A stretch of 64,000 nucleotides of DNA. It comes from Rhynchopus sp. YZ270_cl-10 (lineage: Eukaryota > Euglenozoa > Diplonemea > Diplonemida > Diplonemidae). Location: positions 1,292,889-1,356,888 of the forward strand of contig OZ037892.1 in the NCBI GenBank assembly GCA_964035575.1, in the 5' to 3' direction. The notes under the pieces are model-generated. The model did no database searches and had not been told where the DNA came from. It saw nothing but the letters and a program-made list of their open reading frames with translations. The translations under genes and the position numbers were made by a program. Positions 29,420 through 40,700 of the stretch are shown here, in pieces. The first letter of the stretch is position 1. Each line of letters opens with the position of its first letter.

Positions 29420-30078
29420 TATTCACCTCCTTTTAGCGGATTATTTTGCGATACTTCTGGTGCTTCCCGGGGGGTGTGCATTTCACAAATTTTCACAAAA
29501 TGTGACAAGTTTTCACAAATTTTCACAACACGAAAACCGCTACAAAATTGTGAAGGCTGGTGAAAAGTGGTGAAAAATTGTGAAAAAATGTGAAAAGTTG
29601 TGAATAGTTGTGAAAAGTTGTGAATTGATTTTTTTTTTTTGTGTGCTTTTTTTTTGGGCGGGGTGGTGACCCACCCATTGAGGGGTACGCTGGGATTCAC
29701 AAGATAGAACGTGATGTGGTGTACCTGTGTACCTGTGTACTGTGTGATGTGCGGAAATGACGAGAACTTGTCCATTTCGGCAAATTGACCCCACCACTGG
29801 CCGTACGGATTCCGGAAATGCAAATGCCGGCGTTTAAGAGCTTCACCAACGAGAGAAAAAAGGGTAGTGAAAAGTTGTGAATAGTTGTGAAAAGTTGTGA
29901 ATTGAATTGAAAATTTGTGAAATGCATACCCCCCGGGAAGCACCAACTTCACTTATTTTTTTCCCAGGCTCGTGCACTCAATTTGCCTCGCTTCGCTCGG
30001 CAAATTAAGTAGCCCTCGCCTGGGAAAAAAATGCGTGAAGTTATCGCAAAATAAAACCCCGCTAAAAGGAGGTGAATA
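29420..30078. mobile_element. Inverted-repeat element E2-b, interrupted
   Basis: Same ends as E2-a but opposite internal orientation. It is split by the 488-bp element at 29458-29945. Removing that element and one ACTTC copy restores a sequence that aligns with E2-a. Confidence 0.75.
29453..29950. mobile_element. 488-bp TIR element with 5-bp target duplication
   Basis: The element proper is 29458-29945. Its ends are inverted repeats of about 36 bp (TGGTGCTTCCCGGGGGGT... and ...CCCCCCGGGAAGCACCA), with one mismatch in the first 35 bases. ACTTC lies directly on both sides (29453-29457 and 29946-29950) and occurs once in the empty site in E2-a. The inside consists largely of short GTGAAAA/TTTTCAC-type repeats and has no gene, so it is a non-autonomous DNA transposon. 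Confidence 0.85.
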
Positions 30079-30330
30079 AATAGTTATTATTATTTTTCCC
30101 AAAAGAAGAAATCTTCTTTTTTTTTTTTTTTTTTTTTTCAGATTTTTTGAAAAAAAGAAGAAAAAAAAAAAAAATCTTCCTGGAAGAAACTGTGACACCC
30201 ACACATTGCACTGCAATCATTTCTCTTGTCTTTCAACAAAAGAACACCCTCTTTACTCATTACCTTCTACGTCTCCTTCTCTCTCTCTGTCTCTCTCTAC
30301 TTCTCTTCAGATTTGAACTAAGCACACATA

Positions 30331-31782
30331 ATGGAATACACACGGCAGCAGATGTGTGGTCATAAAGACTTTGGCGCGAAGACGCGCACCGGGAACTGGC
30401 GTGAGGATGTGATCCGTGATGCGGACAATATGCGGGAGTATATGGTAAAGAAAGCGACAGGTAGCCTTGCGACACAGCGGCAGGGGCGTGCAGGGAACAC
30501 AGCAACAACGGAGGTGACGCTCACACCACAGCCGGAGGACGGCCATCTGCGCTTCGGCGACGTTGTGATGTTGCAGAGTGCACACACACAAGGCTGTCTC
30601 GCGGTGGATGTGAACAGCATGAGCTCCGGCAGGCCCAGCCACTACAAGGCATCCGTCTCGTGCACCGCAACACCTGTTCTCAGAACGGCGTGGTGCATCG
30701 CAAAGGCAAGGGACACTGCAAAGAAGTTCTACGAGGCTGTCGCAGAAAGCGACGTCGTGCACTACGGCCAGCAGGTGCGCATCGTGAACCGGATGTGCCA
30801 TGACTGCAACCTGAACCTCTCTGCAGACCTTCCCTCCCCGCACGCCTGCCTCCGCGGCAACAAGACCGGGCAGACCCGTGGGGAGGTGACAGCAAGCATT
30901 TCGGGCAACATCGAAACGTTCTGGCGGTTTGTGCCTGCAGACGCGTCGATTGAGATCGAGTCTGAGGGCAACCCTGTTGCGATGGGCGACGTCGTCATCC
31001 TGAAGTCCGTCAAAAGCAACCAATTCCTGAGCACCGAAGCACCACGCGCGAACAGCTTTGGGAACGAACCCGAGGTGAGCACGTTCCACCATCGCGACAC
31101 ATTAACAAAGCACGACAGCATGCGTGCCGGCACGGCGAACCTCTGGGGTGTTGTCTGTGCGAAGGCAGGGAGCGCATTTATCCCACACAACCCTTACCGC
31201 AACAACGACGTTGTGGACAGAGTGCGGCAGAAGATCCTCGAGCGTGGCGGTGCCTCAGGCATGAAGGGCCTGACCCGCAGCATCCGCATCATGGACGACA
31301 ACGGCAACAGACGTCTCGACAGGCGTGAGTTCAAGGAGGCACTGCGGCAATACGGTGTGGGGCTCACACCAGCAGAGCTGGACAGCTGCTTCGAGGTGTT
31401 TGACCGCGATGGGGACGGGAACATCTCGATCACAGAGTTCATTCGCACGATCCGTGGGGAGATGAACGATGTGCGCAGGAATGCGGTGCTTGCCGCCTTT
31501 GCCTGTCTGGACAAAGACGGCAGTGGTGTGGTGTCCTTCGCAGAGCTGCACAGCATCTACGGGCAGAACCTGCACAGACACCCAGAGGTTGAGACTGGGC
31601 ACAAGACAGAGAAGCAAGTCCTCCTCGAGTTCGTCGCCCTCTGGGACAAGTCTGGCGACGGCATCGTTACGCTTGAAGAGTTCATTGACTACTACACAAA
31701 CCTCTCCGCAAGCTTCGACAACGACGAGCACTTCGTCTTCATGATCCACCAAGCCTGGCAGATTGGCGAGCATGAAGAATGA
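30331..31782 (+). CDS. CFAP161-like: CFAP161-calcyphosin fusion, ciliary doublet protein
   Basis: 483 aa with two recognisable halves. Residues 1-290 match CFAP161, a protein of the inside wall of ciliary doublet microtubules: GNWREDVIRDADNMREYMVK, then DGHLRFGDVVML, a YGQQVRI strand, and the closing NLWGVV. Residues 300-480 match calcyphosin-type EF-hand proteins, including the family's start (ILERGGASGMKGLTRSIRIM). Calcium loops begin near residues 321 (DDNGNRRLDRRE), 357 (DRDGDGNISITE), 393 (DKDGSGVVSFAE) and 439 (DKSGDGIVTLEE); all four keep acidic or amide ligands at positions 1, 3 and 5 and Glu at 12. There is no signal peptide. The ATG follows the acceptor AG at 30309-30310 by 20 nt. 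The protein implies a motile cilium or flagellum. Human CFAP161 as I know it ends after the first half, so the calcium module is an addition. Confidence 0.85.
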   Translation: MEYTRQQMCGHKDFGAKTRTGNWREDVIRDADNMREYMVKKATGSLATQRQGRAGNTATTEVTLTPQPEDGHLRFGDVVMLQSAHTQGCLAVDVNSMSSGRPSHYKASVSCTATPVLRTAWCIAKARDTAKKFYEAVAESDVVHYGQQVRIVNRMCHDCNLNLSADLPSPHACLRGNKTGQTRGEVTASISGNIETFWRFVPADASIEIESEGNPVAMGDVVILKSVKSNQFLSTEAPRANSFGNEPEVSTFHHRDTLTKHDSMRAGTANLWGVVCAKAGSAFIPHNPYRNNDVVDRVRQKILERGGASGMKGLTRSIRIMDDNGNRRLDRREFKEALRQYGVGLTPAELDSCFEVFDRDGDGNISITEFIRTIRGEMNDVRRNAVLAAFACLDKDGSGVVSFAELHSIYGQNLHRHPEVETGHKTEKQVLLEFVALWDKSGDGIVTLEEFIDYYTNLSASFDNDEHFVFMIHQAWQIGEHEE

Positions 31783-32250
31783 AGGATGGAGTGGTGAGAT
31801 CAGTGATTCTTTTCTTTTTACACATTTTCCCCCATTTAAAATCGATAATTTTTGTAGCTCGTGTTTTTTCTAACAAGTGTTGGGTGTTAACAAATTTTGG
31901 GTGGAATTTTAATTCCGTTCCCGAAAAACCGAACGTTGTTTTCCCCCCTCTGTGTTGGGTGTACCGTTTTGCTTGCGAGAGGTTTTCAAAACCCGTTCAC
32001 CCTGCATTTCTGAGGGCATATGTGTGTTTCCACACACACACCCCTTTTTTTTAAATCTCATCTTTTCTTTAATCCCACCCTTCCGTTCCTGCTTCGCCTG
32101 AAGAACAAAACACTGCCTTCTCCGTTTCTTTCTACCACCCCACACGCAGGGCTATGTTCTGCGCAAGAATTACCCTCACAAGGCATCCACCACACCACAC
32201 ACCACACACCACACCACATCGCCCACCCCTACCAGAGAACACCGCCGCCC
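31783..32250. other. Spacer with splice-acceptor leader
   Basis: About 470 bp, T-rich then C/A-rich (repeated CACCACAC near 32185-32215), ending in CCCTACCAG (AG at 32234-32235), 15 nt before the next ATG. No gene seen. Confidence 0.6.
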
Positions 32251-33276
32251 ATGGTGGGATATGGCGCCCCCCTCCTCGTCTTGATATGGCTCCTCGCACC
32301 TGCCCACTGTGGCAGCCCTGTGCTGTACTGGAACCCTAATGGAGACACTGCGCTGTGGGCGGACATGATCTGCACTGCGGGCGACGGGTCCAGCGTTACT
32401 CCCACCTGGCGTACCAGCAACACCACCTGCGAGGCGGCAGGGCACAATGCTGTCGCGGGCAAGGAACAGTGCGAGATGCTTGCTGCCCTTGCGCTGGGCG
32501 CACAGCCCCTGCAGGCAACGATACCCACCACGGGTGCAGAGACACAGCCATTTGGGTGCTGGGTGGCTTCTCTCACGACCGAAGGCGACGCACTGCTCTG
32601 CACAGAGACTGAAGCTGCCTTGGCGTGCACCGTACACGGCGACATAGGTGCAGTGTGCAACGACGGGCGCTGCCTCTGCAGTGCAGGGTACCGCCGAGTG
32701 GGTGCGGCGGAGGTGTGCATGCGTGAGGGTGTGTCGCCTGAGGAACGCGAGCTGTCCCTGCGTGTGGGGTGTGCCGACGTCGGAGAGCTGGCAGGCGTGC
32801 AGCAGGATGCTGCCGCACGTGGCATCAAGGTGCTTGCGTGGGTCAACTGCAGTGAGGTGGACACCGCAGACATGGACAAGCTTGCTGCAGCGGGCATGGT
32901 GCTGACGTACCCCTGCGAAGGCGTCGGGAGCATCGAGGCTGTGAGGAGGCACGGCGAAGGGGAGTTGTGTGTCGCACTCAGGTGTCAGGACGGCTTTGAC
33001 CTGCACGACGCAGTATGCACCCCCAGGGATACGTTTGAACTGTGGGAATATGCAGTCATCTTCGCTTGTGCCGCGGCAGTGGCTTTGTGCATTGCATGTT
33101 CCATATGTGGGTCGCGATGCAAGCAATGCTGTGTGGGTGGGTGTAGAGCAGATACCAGCCCCAAGCCCGTTACAGTGGACACAGAGGTGGGTTACATCAG
33201 TTACGAAGTAATGATGGCGGGTGTGGAGATGCAGCCGGTGCGGGCTGCGAATGACAAGCTTGAATGTGCCAGCTGA
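32251..33276 (+). CDS. Type I membrane protein with EGF-like module
   Basis: 341 aa from the ATG at 32251; the open frame extends upstream but only through low-complexity leader sequence before the acceptor AG at 32234-32235. Residues 1-21 form a signal peptide (LLVLIWLLAPAHCGS). The ectodomain has about 16 Cys. Near residues 125-155 the order C-x-x-x-G-x-x-G-x-x-C-x-x-G-x-C-x-C-x-x-G-Y resembles an EGF-like module. One membrane span lies at about 264-288 (YAVIFACAAAVALCIACSI), followed by a Cys cluster and a 40-residue tail containing YISYEVM, a possible sorting or phosphorylation motif. Its organisation resembles the protein at 21985, though I see no sequence similarity. Probably a surface protein of unknown role. 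Confidence 0.8.
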   Translation: MVGYGAPLLVLIWLLAPAHCGSPVLYWNPNGDTALWADMICTAGDGSSVTPTWRTSNTTCEAAGHNAVAGKEQCEMLAALALGAQPLQATIPTTGAETQPFGCWVASLTTEGDALLCTETEAALACTVHGDIGAVCNDGRCLCSAGYRRVGAAEVCMREGVSPEERELSLRVGCADVGELAGVQQDAAARGIKVLAWVNCSEVDTADMDKLAAAGMVLTYPCEGVGSIEAVRRHGEGELCVALRCQDGFDLHDAVCTPRDTFELWEYAVIFACAAAVALCIACSICGSRCKQCCVGGCRADTSPKPVTVDTEVGYISYEVMMAGVEMQPVRAANDKLECAS

Positions 33277-33561
33277 GTCGTGGGGTGGGTGTTCGGTTGG
33301 GGTTTTGTATTCTTCCTTTCAGTTCCTAGTTTAGTAGTTGTGCTACGTGTAAAGTAAAAAAAATGGTGGAGCCAAGGGGGGGGCGTGGCTTCGCGAGGGG
33401 CTTCTTGTATACACCCCCCACCCTTGTTGTGGCCACTTCGAGTAAACCAACACAATGTACATTTTTTCTTATCGTCAGTGTTTCATTTACACACCCACCA
33501 CACACACACCCTACCCTCCCAGGTATCTTCCACTCCCCCCAAACAAACCTACAAAACCAAA

Positions 33562-34292
33562 ATGGCCCTTCGCCCCAACCTGTCCAAGAAGAGGAAGTTC
33601 GTCGCTGACGGAGTCTTCTACTGCGAGCTGTCCGAGCTTCTCCGCAGGGAACTCGCTGAGGACGGTTTCTCCGGAGTTGAGGTATGTACCTTTGCCCTCT
33701 GCATCTTTATACATTCCCAAACACTGCTTCCACACCACACCCCCCTCCCCCACAGGTGCGCGTGACCCCCCAGCGCACTGAGATCATCATCCAGGCCACA
33801 CGCTCCAAGGACGTGCTCGGAGAGGGTGGCCGCCGCATCCGTGAGCTCACCTCCGTGGTGCAGAAGCGTTTCGGCTTCCCCGAGGGTGGAGTGGAGCTGT
33901 ACGCCGAGCGTGTCGCCAACCGTGGTCTGTCCGCCATCGCCCAGGCTGAGTCCCTCCGTTACAAGCTTGTCGGAGGACTTCCCGTGCGTCGTGCATGCTA
34001 CGGAGTGATGAAGTTCGTGATGGAGTCCGAGGCCAAGGGTGTGGAACTGACCATCGCAGGTAAGGTGCGTGGACAGCGTGCCAAGGCCATGAAGTTCAAG
34101 GACGGATACATGAAGTTCTCTGGAGACGTGCCCCACCAGTTCGTGTCGCAGTGCACCCGTACCGTGTACATGCGTCAGGGAGTGCTTGGTCTCACCGTGA
34201 AGATCATGCTCGGATACGACCCCACCGGCAAGAAGGGACCCAGCAAGCCGCAGCCGGATGTCGTCACCATCCTTCCCCCCAAGGACAACTGA
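33562..34292 (+). CDS. RPS3: 40S ribosomal protein S3 (uS3)
   Basis: Exons 33562-33681 and 33756-34292 join in phase 0 to give 218 aa. The protein starts [20 protein letters not shown] and keeps the family's type 2 KH domain ([14 protein letters not shown]) at about residues 50-75. The C-terminal half includes [38 protein letters not shown] and [11 protein letters not shown], all typical of eukaryotic S3. It forms part of the small-subunit mRNA entry channel. It is a little shorter than the animal protein (about 240 aa), lacking much of the variable tail. The start lies 39 nt after the acceptor AG at 33521-33522. Codon use is strongly C/G-biased, as expected for a highly expressed gene. It is the best-conserved gene of the window. 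Confidence 0.97.
33682..33755 (+). other. RPS3 intron, 74 nt
   Basis: Donor GTATGT, acceptor CCCCCACAG after a C/T tract, phase 0. Protein continuity across the junction (FSGVE then VRVTPQRTE) confirms it. Confidence 0.95.
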
Positions 34293-34752
34293 GCGGAGCA
34301 GGCTGCCCAACTTCTCCCTGCGGGGCTGAAGTGTTGTGTAATTTAAAAACAAAACAAAAAGATATCGATGGAATCGGGGGGGCACAAGCGTTTTGTCAGG
34401 TGCCGTATTTTTTTTTTGTGGAGGTTCGGGATGTGGGCTGTTGTGAAAGAAAAACAACAGAAACAATGGGGGCAACAGCGGAATATAAACGGAAATGCAA
34501 ATCAGATGTCTGAAACCTCAACAATAGGAAGGAATGTCAATGCAGGGGGAAACATACCGAACGAGACAAAAAAAAAAGAACCTCCCCTCCCTCCCACTCC
34601 TCCCCCCCCACACCCTCCCATCACACCCACTTCTCTTTCGACCCCTCCCTCCCCCCTCTCCCTCCCCCCTCTCCCTCCCCCCTCTCCCTCCTCTTCTTCC
34701 AACCTCCACCAGCCCATGATGTGCCTGCCTCCCACATAACGTATTGCACACT
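34293..34752. other. Spacer with long polypyrimidine tract
   Basis: About 460 bp. From 34580 to 34712 it is almost pure C/T with a repeated CCCCTCTCCCTCC unit, ending in CCACCAG (AG at 34711-34712). No gene apart from a possible upstream micro-ORF at 34716. Confidence 0.65.
34716..34739 (+). promoter_or_regulatory. Possible upstream micro-ORF of the 1969-aa gene
   Basis: ATGATG followed by five codons and TAA (MMCLPPT), lying between the predicted splice acceptor (34711-34712) and the main ATG (34753). If the acceptor is right, the mature mRNA would carry it in its leader, and it could reduce translation of the main frame. Confidence 0.35.
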
Positions 34753-37700
34753 ATGGCACGCATGGAGAAGATCTGGGAGTATCTCCTGAAGATCAAGCAG
34801 GGCAGCTCAGATGAGGTGCCGACAACGCTCAGTCGTGACGATGCAATGGCGTTGTTGGTTGCGGACGCGCCGAACCTGAACGATGCGGTGATAGCCGAGG
34901 GGCTGCCCGAGGAGCTGACGCTGCTGAGCGAGCTGGCGGAGCTGAGCGACCGTGTCGAGACGTACTGCGGCGTGCCTGAGGCGGCGCAGGGCGACGCAGT
35001 GCGGAAGGGCTACTGGCGCACTGCAGGCGCTGCTGCAGTCGGCTCTGCCGCAGCCACCACCATCCCGCTCCTCGAGGCCAGAGAGCTCGTCTCCGATGCA
35101 GGCTATCTTCTCAAAGGCGAAGGCGTCTCGCTCTCAGGTGTCGACATCGAAGGTGCGCTCCAACGCATGGACGACGCATGCCCGGAAGACGCGCTCTCGG
35201 TGCAAGGCAGTGTCGTGCCGAAGGACGTTCTGTACGAAGGGCTCTCGTTTCTTGGAGATCTCGCGCCTATCGACGCAATTCTGCAAAGTCTGCAGGTCGC
35301 GGCAGAGCGGCGGAAGCAAACCGCACCTTCCCCTGTGGAGGTGTTGGTCGACGAAATGGACGGCGATCTTGACACGAGGTACAGCGAGCTGGAGCTGCGT
35401 GGCGACCAAGGCTTGGAAGGTGCGTTGACGTCTCGGAAGTCGTGCCGGCCGCTCTCAGACGAGGAGCTGGAGGTGCACGAGCGGGTTTCGCTGAACACAA
35501 CGTTTCCACGGCGGACGCGGATGATTCCGTTTTCCGGGAGTTTGGAGTTGGGTGGGAACATCATGCTGGATGTGATGCGGTGTTGGTACGCGAAGACGCT
35601 AGAGGAGGCGTCGCCGACTGTTGTAGACGAACTCATCTCGAACCTGCGTCCGCCAAGGAAGAGTGAGGGGAGCGACGTGGGCGACCCTCTCGGTGTGGTG
35701 GCGGAGGTCGCCTTTGCGTTGCATGCACGTTTAGGGCCTTCGATGCCGCAGTTTGGCCCTGCAGCGATGGCGGCGCTGTGGCTGTGCACAATGGAAGGCG
35801 CAGACGTGGACCGCATGCTGAAGTTCAACGACACCCCCGGCACGCTTGACGAACACACCGAGTCTGACGCAGGCTCGCTTGCACCCTCCGCTGTCGCAGA
35901 TGAATACGCAAAGAAGTTTGCTGGCCGGCGGAACCCATCAATCCTGCACGAAATCAACATGGCCATGCGTGGTGTAAAGGAGGCCCTCGACCTGCCGACG
36001 ACAGCACTCATGGTGGTGGTCGAGAAGCTGGAGGGCATGAACAACACATACCACGGCGACCTGGTGGCAGTCGAGGCGCTCATCAAGGGCCAGGCCGCAC
36101 AGCGCACAGAACTGCTTGCACACAGCCACCAGCTCGACTACAACCACACCGTCTTCTTCCCGCTGACCACCGCCAGCGTCTCCATACGCTTCAGCGTGCT
36201 CCTCGAGGACGGCGTCAGCATCGGCTCTGTCGACGTGAAGTACCCTTTCGAGTCAGGCACAACACAGGTCCTCATGGTCGCCTCCTCCGAACAGCGTGCA
36301 GGGTCGAAGGCGCAGGCGATCATTGCGTCCCTCACAATAAGCGTCACAACGAACACACTCGACGCGCAGACCATGATGGACCTCATAGAGACGCTAGGCG
36401 GCGACATCCACAGACTCAAGGCCAGGGAGAAGCTGTCCAGGTGGGTCAAGACGTGCTGCATGCTGCAGGCCTTGAGCGAGCCGCTCGACGCAGGCACCGT
36501 GCGTGATGTGCCCACCACGAGCGCCATTGCGCAGCAGCACTCTGCACTGCAGAGCGGCACATCCTACGTCGCCCTGGCACCTGCCGCCACGTCTCTGGAT
36601 GAATCCCTCAACAGAGCGACCACAGGCTCAAGCGTTAAGTTCAAAGCCGCGTCCAGCAGTGGTGTCGACGCGTCTGCGCTTTCGTTCTACCCTGTAGAGA
36701 AGACGTTTCTGCAGGCACCCTTCTCGGCGTTCAAGCTCGACAACGTTGCGTCTGGTGGCAGTGCGGAGATGCCTGCCCCGACACTGTCGCTGTCGCGTAC
36801 GACGCTCCTTGAGGACAGCTTGACTGTGGCGGCGGCACTGCGAAGGTTCTTCCAAGCGTGCAAGCTGGACCTCGAGCGTGCGGACAAGCAGCTGGAAGAG
36901 GCGCACTTCAGAGTCATGTCGGAGCGCCACCGCAACATCATCCACCTAGTGCAGGACGGCGACCTGCGTGTCACCGTGCGTGAGGAGGAGCGTGACCGCC
37001 TCCCGCAGCTCGTCCTCGCAGAGCCCTTCCCGGACTTCCTCTTCGAGCGTCTTGTGGACCGCATGACACCTCTGCCCGACGGCGTCGAGGTGTCGTGCCT
37101 TCCGCCCAGCAGCACACCCCTTGCGTGGTGCACCAGCAGGTCCACTGTTCCGTACCTCCTCTCGGAGCTGATCTTGCTGTGGTACGACAAGGAAGGTGAC
37201 GTCGTGGACGAGCTCATGGAGAACCTGCATCTGCCGTCAGAAGCGACTGCGTTGGGTACCCTTGCGCAGGTGGCCTCAGTGCTGGCGGATGTGCACTCAG
37301 ATGAGACGAAGAACTGGGCGGAGATCATGGTGTGCGTGATTCTGTGTCTAGAGGGTGCGGAGATGGACGCTACGTTCCTTGCGGACGGCACGCCGCCTAC
37401 GTTCTCGACAGCAGAGGCGAGACAGGACTACATCAACAGCGTCGGGACGAGCAGGAACACGAGTGTGCTTCCGGTGCTGTCTGCCGCACTCGCTGCGATG
37501 GCGGACTACCAGCTCGCAGCGTCGCTTGCAGTGCAGAACGCAAGCACCGTGCGCAAGGCGGCCCTCACCGAGCCGCACCGTGCGCAGAAGGACATCGTGC
37601 GCAAATGGGTCAAGACCCTAGGCATGATCATACACCTTTGCCAAGACCAGGAGGGCACGCTCTACCGCTGCAGCACGCCTGCACCGGGCGAGACAGACCG

Positions 37701-40700
37701 TGTGCTCTCCCTCGAGACGGGGCCGTGGTGCATGTGGGCCGCACCGTCGCGTGCACAGAGTACGCCGTACGAGGTGGTAGGGGCGCGCGAGTCTGCACTG
37801 AAAGTGAACTGCGTGATAAAGGGGCTGAAGCACGCCTTGGACCTGACGTCCTTCCAGAGACGGCACCGTCCCGGGGATGTGTCGCCCGCAGTGCTTCTGC
37901 CCCCGCTAACAGCGTTTCTTGTAGGGGAGCGCACGCTGTCGGACAACAATCTGTCTGTGGAGCTGCTGACGCGCGACTGTATGCCCGCGAAGCACCCTGC
38001 AGTGCTGCGGTGGCGGGAGGCGATTGCGCGCAGTTCACATCGAGCCGACCAACGCCTGCGCGATGCCTTCTACGACATGGGTGTTGCAAAGCACGAACAG
38101 ATGCTCAAACGTCACGAGGTCACTATGGGGAAAAAGGTCTTCCTGCCGGAGGTGTTCACCGTGCACAGCATGCTTGAGGATTTGAAGCAGTACCGCCTTC
38201 TGATCAAGGATGAGGTGCTGCCTTCGCACTGCAACCGTGCCTCTGTGGGTGTCGTGGGCAACGTCACGGACGCAGTCACGACGGACATCCCAGACCTGCG
38301 GCGCAACCTCCTCCACCTTGCGGCAGAGATGCGAGGCGACGACGTCGAAGAATTCCAAGAAGACGAGAGTGCAAAGCCGCAGGTCGTCAGCGTGCGTTTC
38401 CCCGATGACTCGCTCTACGTCTTCCCCATGGACCTGCTCCAGGTGCACCCGATCTCGTGGATGCCAGAAGTCCCTGGCCGCCTGAGGGTTACCATTCGCT
38501 GGGCAGAGCTGCACGACACAGTGCGGCCTCCACGCGTACGCTCCGAGATCGAAGGCATCGAAGGCATGTACACCACAGCCGAGGCGTCGAAGGAGCCTCC
38601 TCCTGAGAAGGTTGTCGAGCAGAAGTCAGATGCGTCGTCGGAGCGTTCCACAGGGAGCACGGTGCAGGAGGACTTTTCGGTGCAGCCGAAGGTGGGGCGT
38701 GGGGAGGACCCGTGTGTGCCGATCTGGGAGGAGGCGTACGAGGTGGAGCTGGACAAGCTGCGGCTGTCGGAGGCGCCGCTGACGATCACGTTGGGGCTGT
38801 TCACGGAGCCTGACGAGGAGGGCTTCGATGAGTACGACTACGACCCGGGTGAGGACCACATAGCTGAGGACGAGACGGTGCTGGCAGCTGTGTCGCTTGC
38901 AGTCTCGCACTTCATCCTCCTCGAGACTGTCGGCAACCCGCGCACCTTCCCGCTGCCCCTCGCACACCCAGGCGACAACCACACCGCAGACGCACGCACA
39001 GCAGCAGTGAGCACGTACGTCCCACCCACGCACGGCAAGGGGCTGCTCTACGTCTCGCTCGAGCTGCTCCCCGATGATGTCGAGGAGGTCGTGTCCTCTG
39101 CCGAGCCTACGCCAACAAGGGCTGCCGATCCTCTCAGGTGTGTACTTCTTTCCCTCGCGCGGAAACACGGGTTTTGAATCTTCCTTCTGTAGGGTAGGGT
39201 CTTAGGTTTATCTAACAAACAATTTCACAGAACTTTCACATTTTCCCCTGGCCACTCCACCCACTACAGCTGGCGTGCAGGAGAGTTTGCCTCCGACCGC
39301 ATCTGCACCGGATGTGACCTAGGCGGAGACGACTGTGTGGAGGCCGTGTACGTCTGCGTGCACTGCGACGAGAAGCTCTGTGAGGACTGCTGGGACTCCG
39401 TGCACGCTGTGCAGAGCAGGCGTGAGGACCATGCACGGCTGCTGCTGTACCACCACTGCGACTTCTGCTTTGTCGACGCTGAGGTCAACGAGACAGATGA
39501 CGAGCCTGGCCCGCCTGCGATATGGCGCTGCGAGACGTGCGCACTGAACCTCTGCAAGAACTGCTGGTACGCCGAACACAAACACCCGCTTCGCAGGGAG
39601 CACGACAACGAACGCATCTTCCTTTACCCGGGTGGCGAGGACGGCGAGTGGACGCATTCGACAGAGCTGTCGCAGACGGTGACATGCTGCAACGAACGCT
39701 TCCACAGCGACGCTGTGACGTGGCGGCCGCAGGGCATGCACATCTGCGAGGCGTGTCTGATGCAGGATGCTGTGTACAGCTGGCCTAAGGTGTATGCGGA
39801 GGGCATCGGCGAGACGCCGCTGCTGCTGTGCAACGACTGCATGCTGCGGCAGAACCAAGACCTCGAGAACGACGCTATCGACGCAGAGCTTGCGGGTGTC
39901 GTTCGCACACACCGTCCTGCCCTCACGCTCCTCCTCGAGCGCTGCGAGCTCTGCAACGGCCTCGAGGGACGTCCCGCTCAGCAGCGATGCCAGGAGTGCG
40001 CACTCTCGCTGTGCACCTTCTGCTGGAAGGCACAGCACCGTCACCCCCTCCGCCGTGGGCACGACACCATCGACCTGACACCACCCATGTGCCTCGTGCG
40101 TGACAGCGAGGCACACCGCCTCTTTGCCGAAGTGCACGAGGTCACAGCAGACATGCAGGCTGTCTCCACCATAGGGCCGCCAGCGGTATGCTTTGAGCCC
40201 ACCTTTTTTGGAGGACTTTTGAGGCTCTCTTCTCTCTCCCCTCTCCCCTCTACCCTCTACCCTCTACCCTCCACCCTTACAGCTCATCCAACGCACACCC
40301 CGCATAGCCGGCCTTGTGTGGGATGCAGACCTGCGCAACCAGGAGGCTGCCATGCGCCGTGCTGCACAGCTTGCGGCAGAGGAGGCTGCTGGGCCACAGC
40401 GCGACGCAAGCGACCCCTTTGTGGTGCACGACGGCTACATCGGGAGCGGCGGTGACATGGGCAAGCCAGAGCGGCTCACGATTGCAGAGGCAAAGACGAA
40501 GTGCCTCTCGCTGCCGCACTGCATGGGGTTCACCCTGCAGGAGACGCCTGCGAATGTTGCACGCCCCGAGAACGAGGGCACATTGTACAAAGTGCTGTTC
40601 AAGGAGAAGTTCAACGTTCACGGCCGAGGCAAGGGGTGGTGTGCGTACGAGAAGATCCAGGAGGCAGGGCTCTGCAAGCACGGTGTGTTGCAGCACTTCT

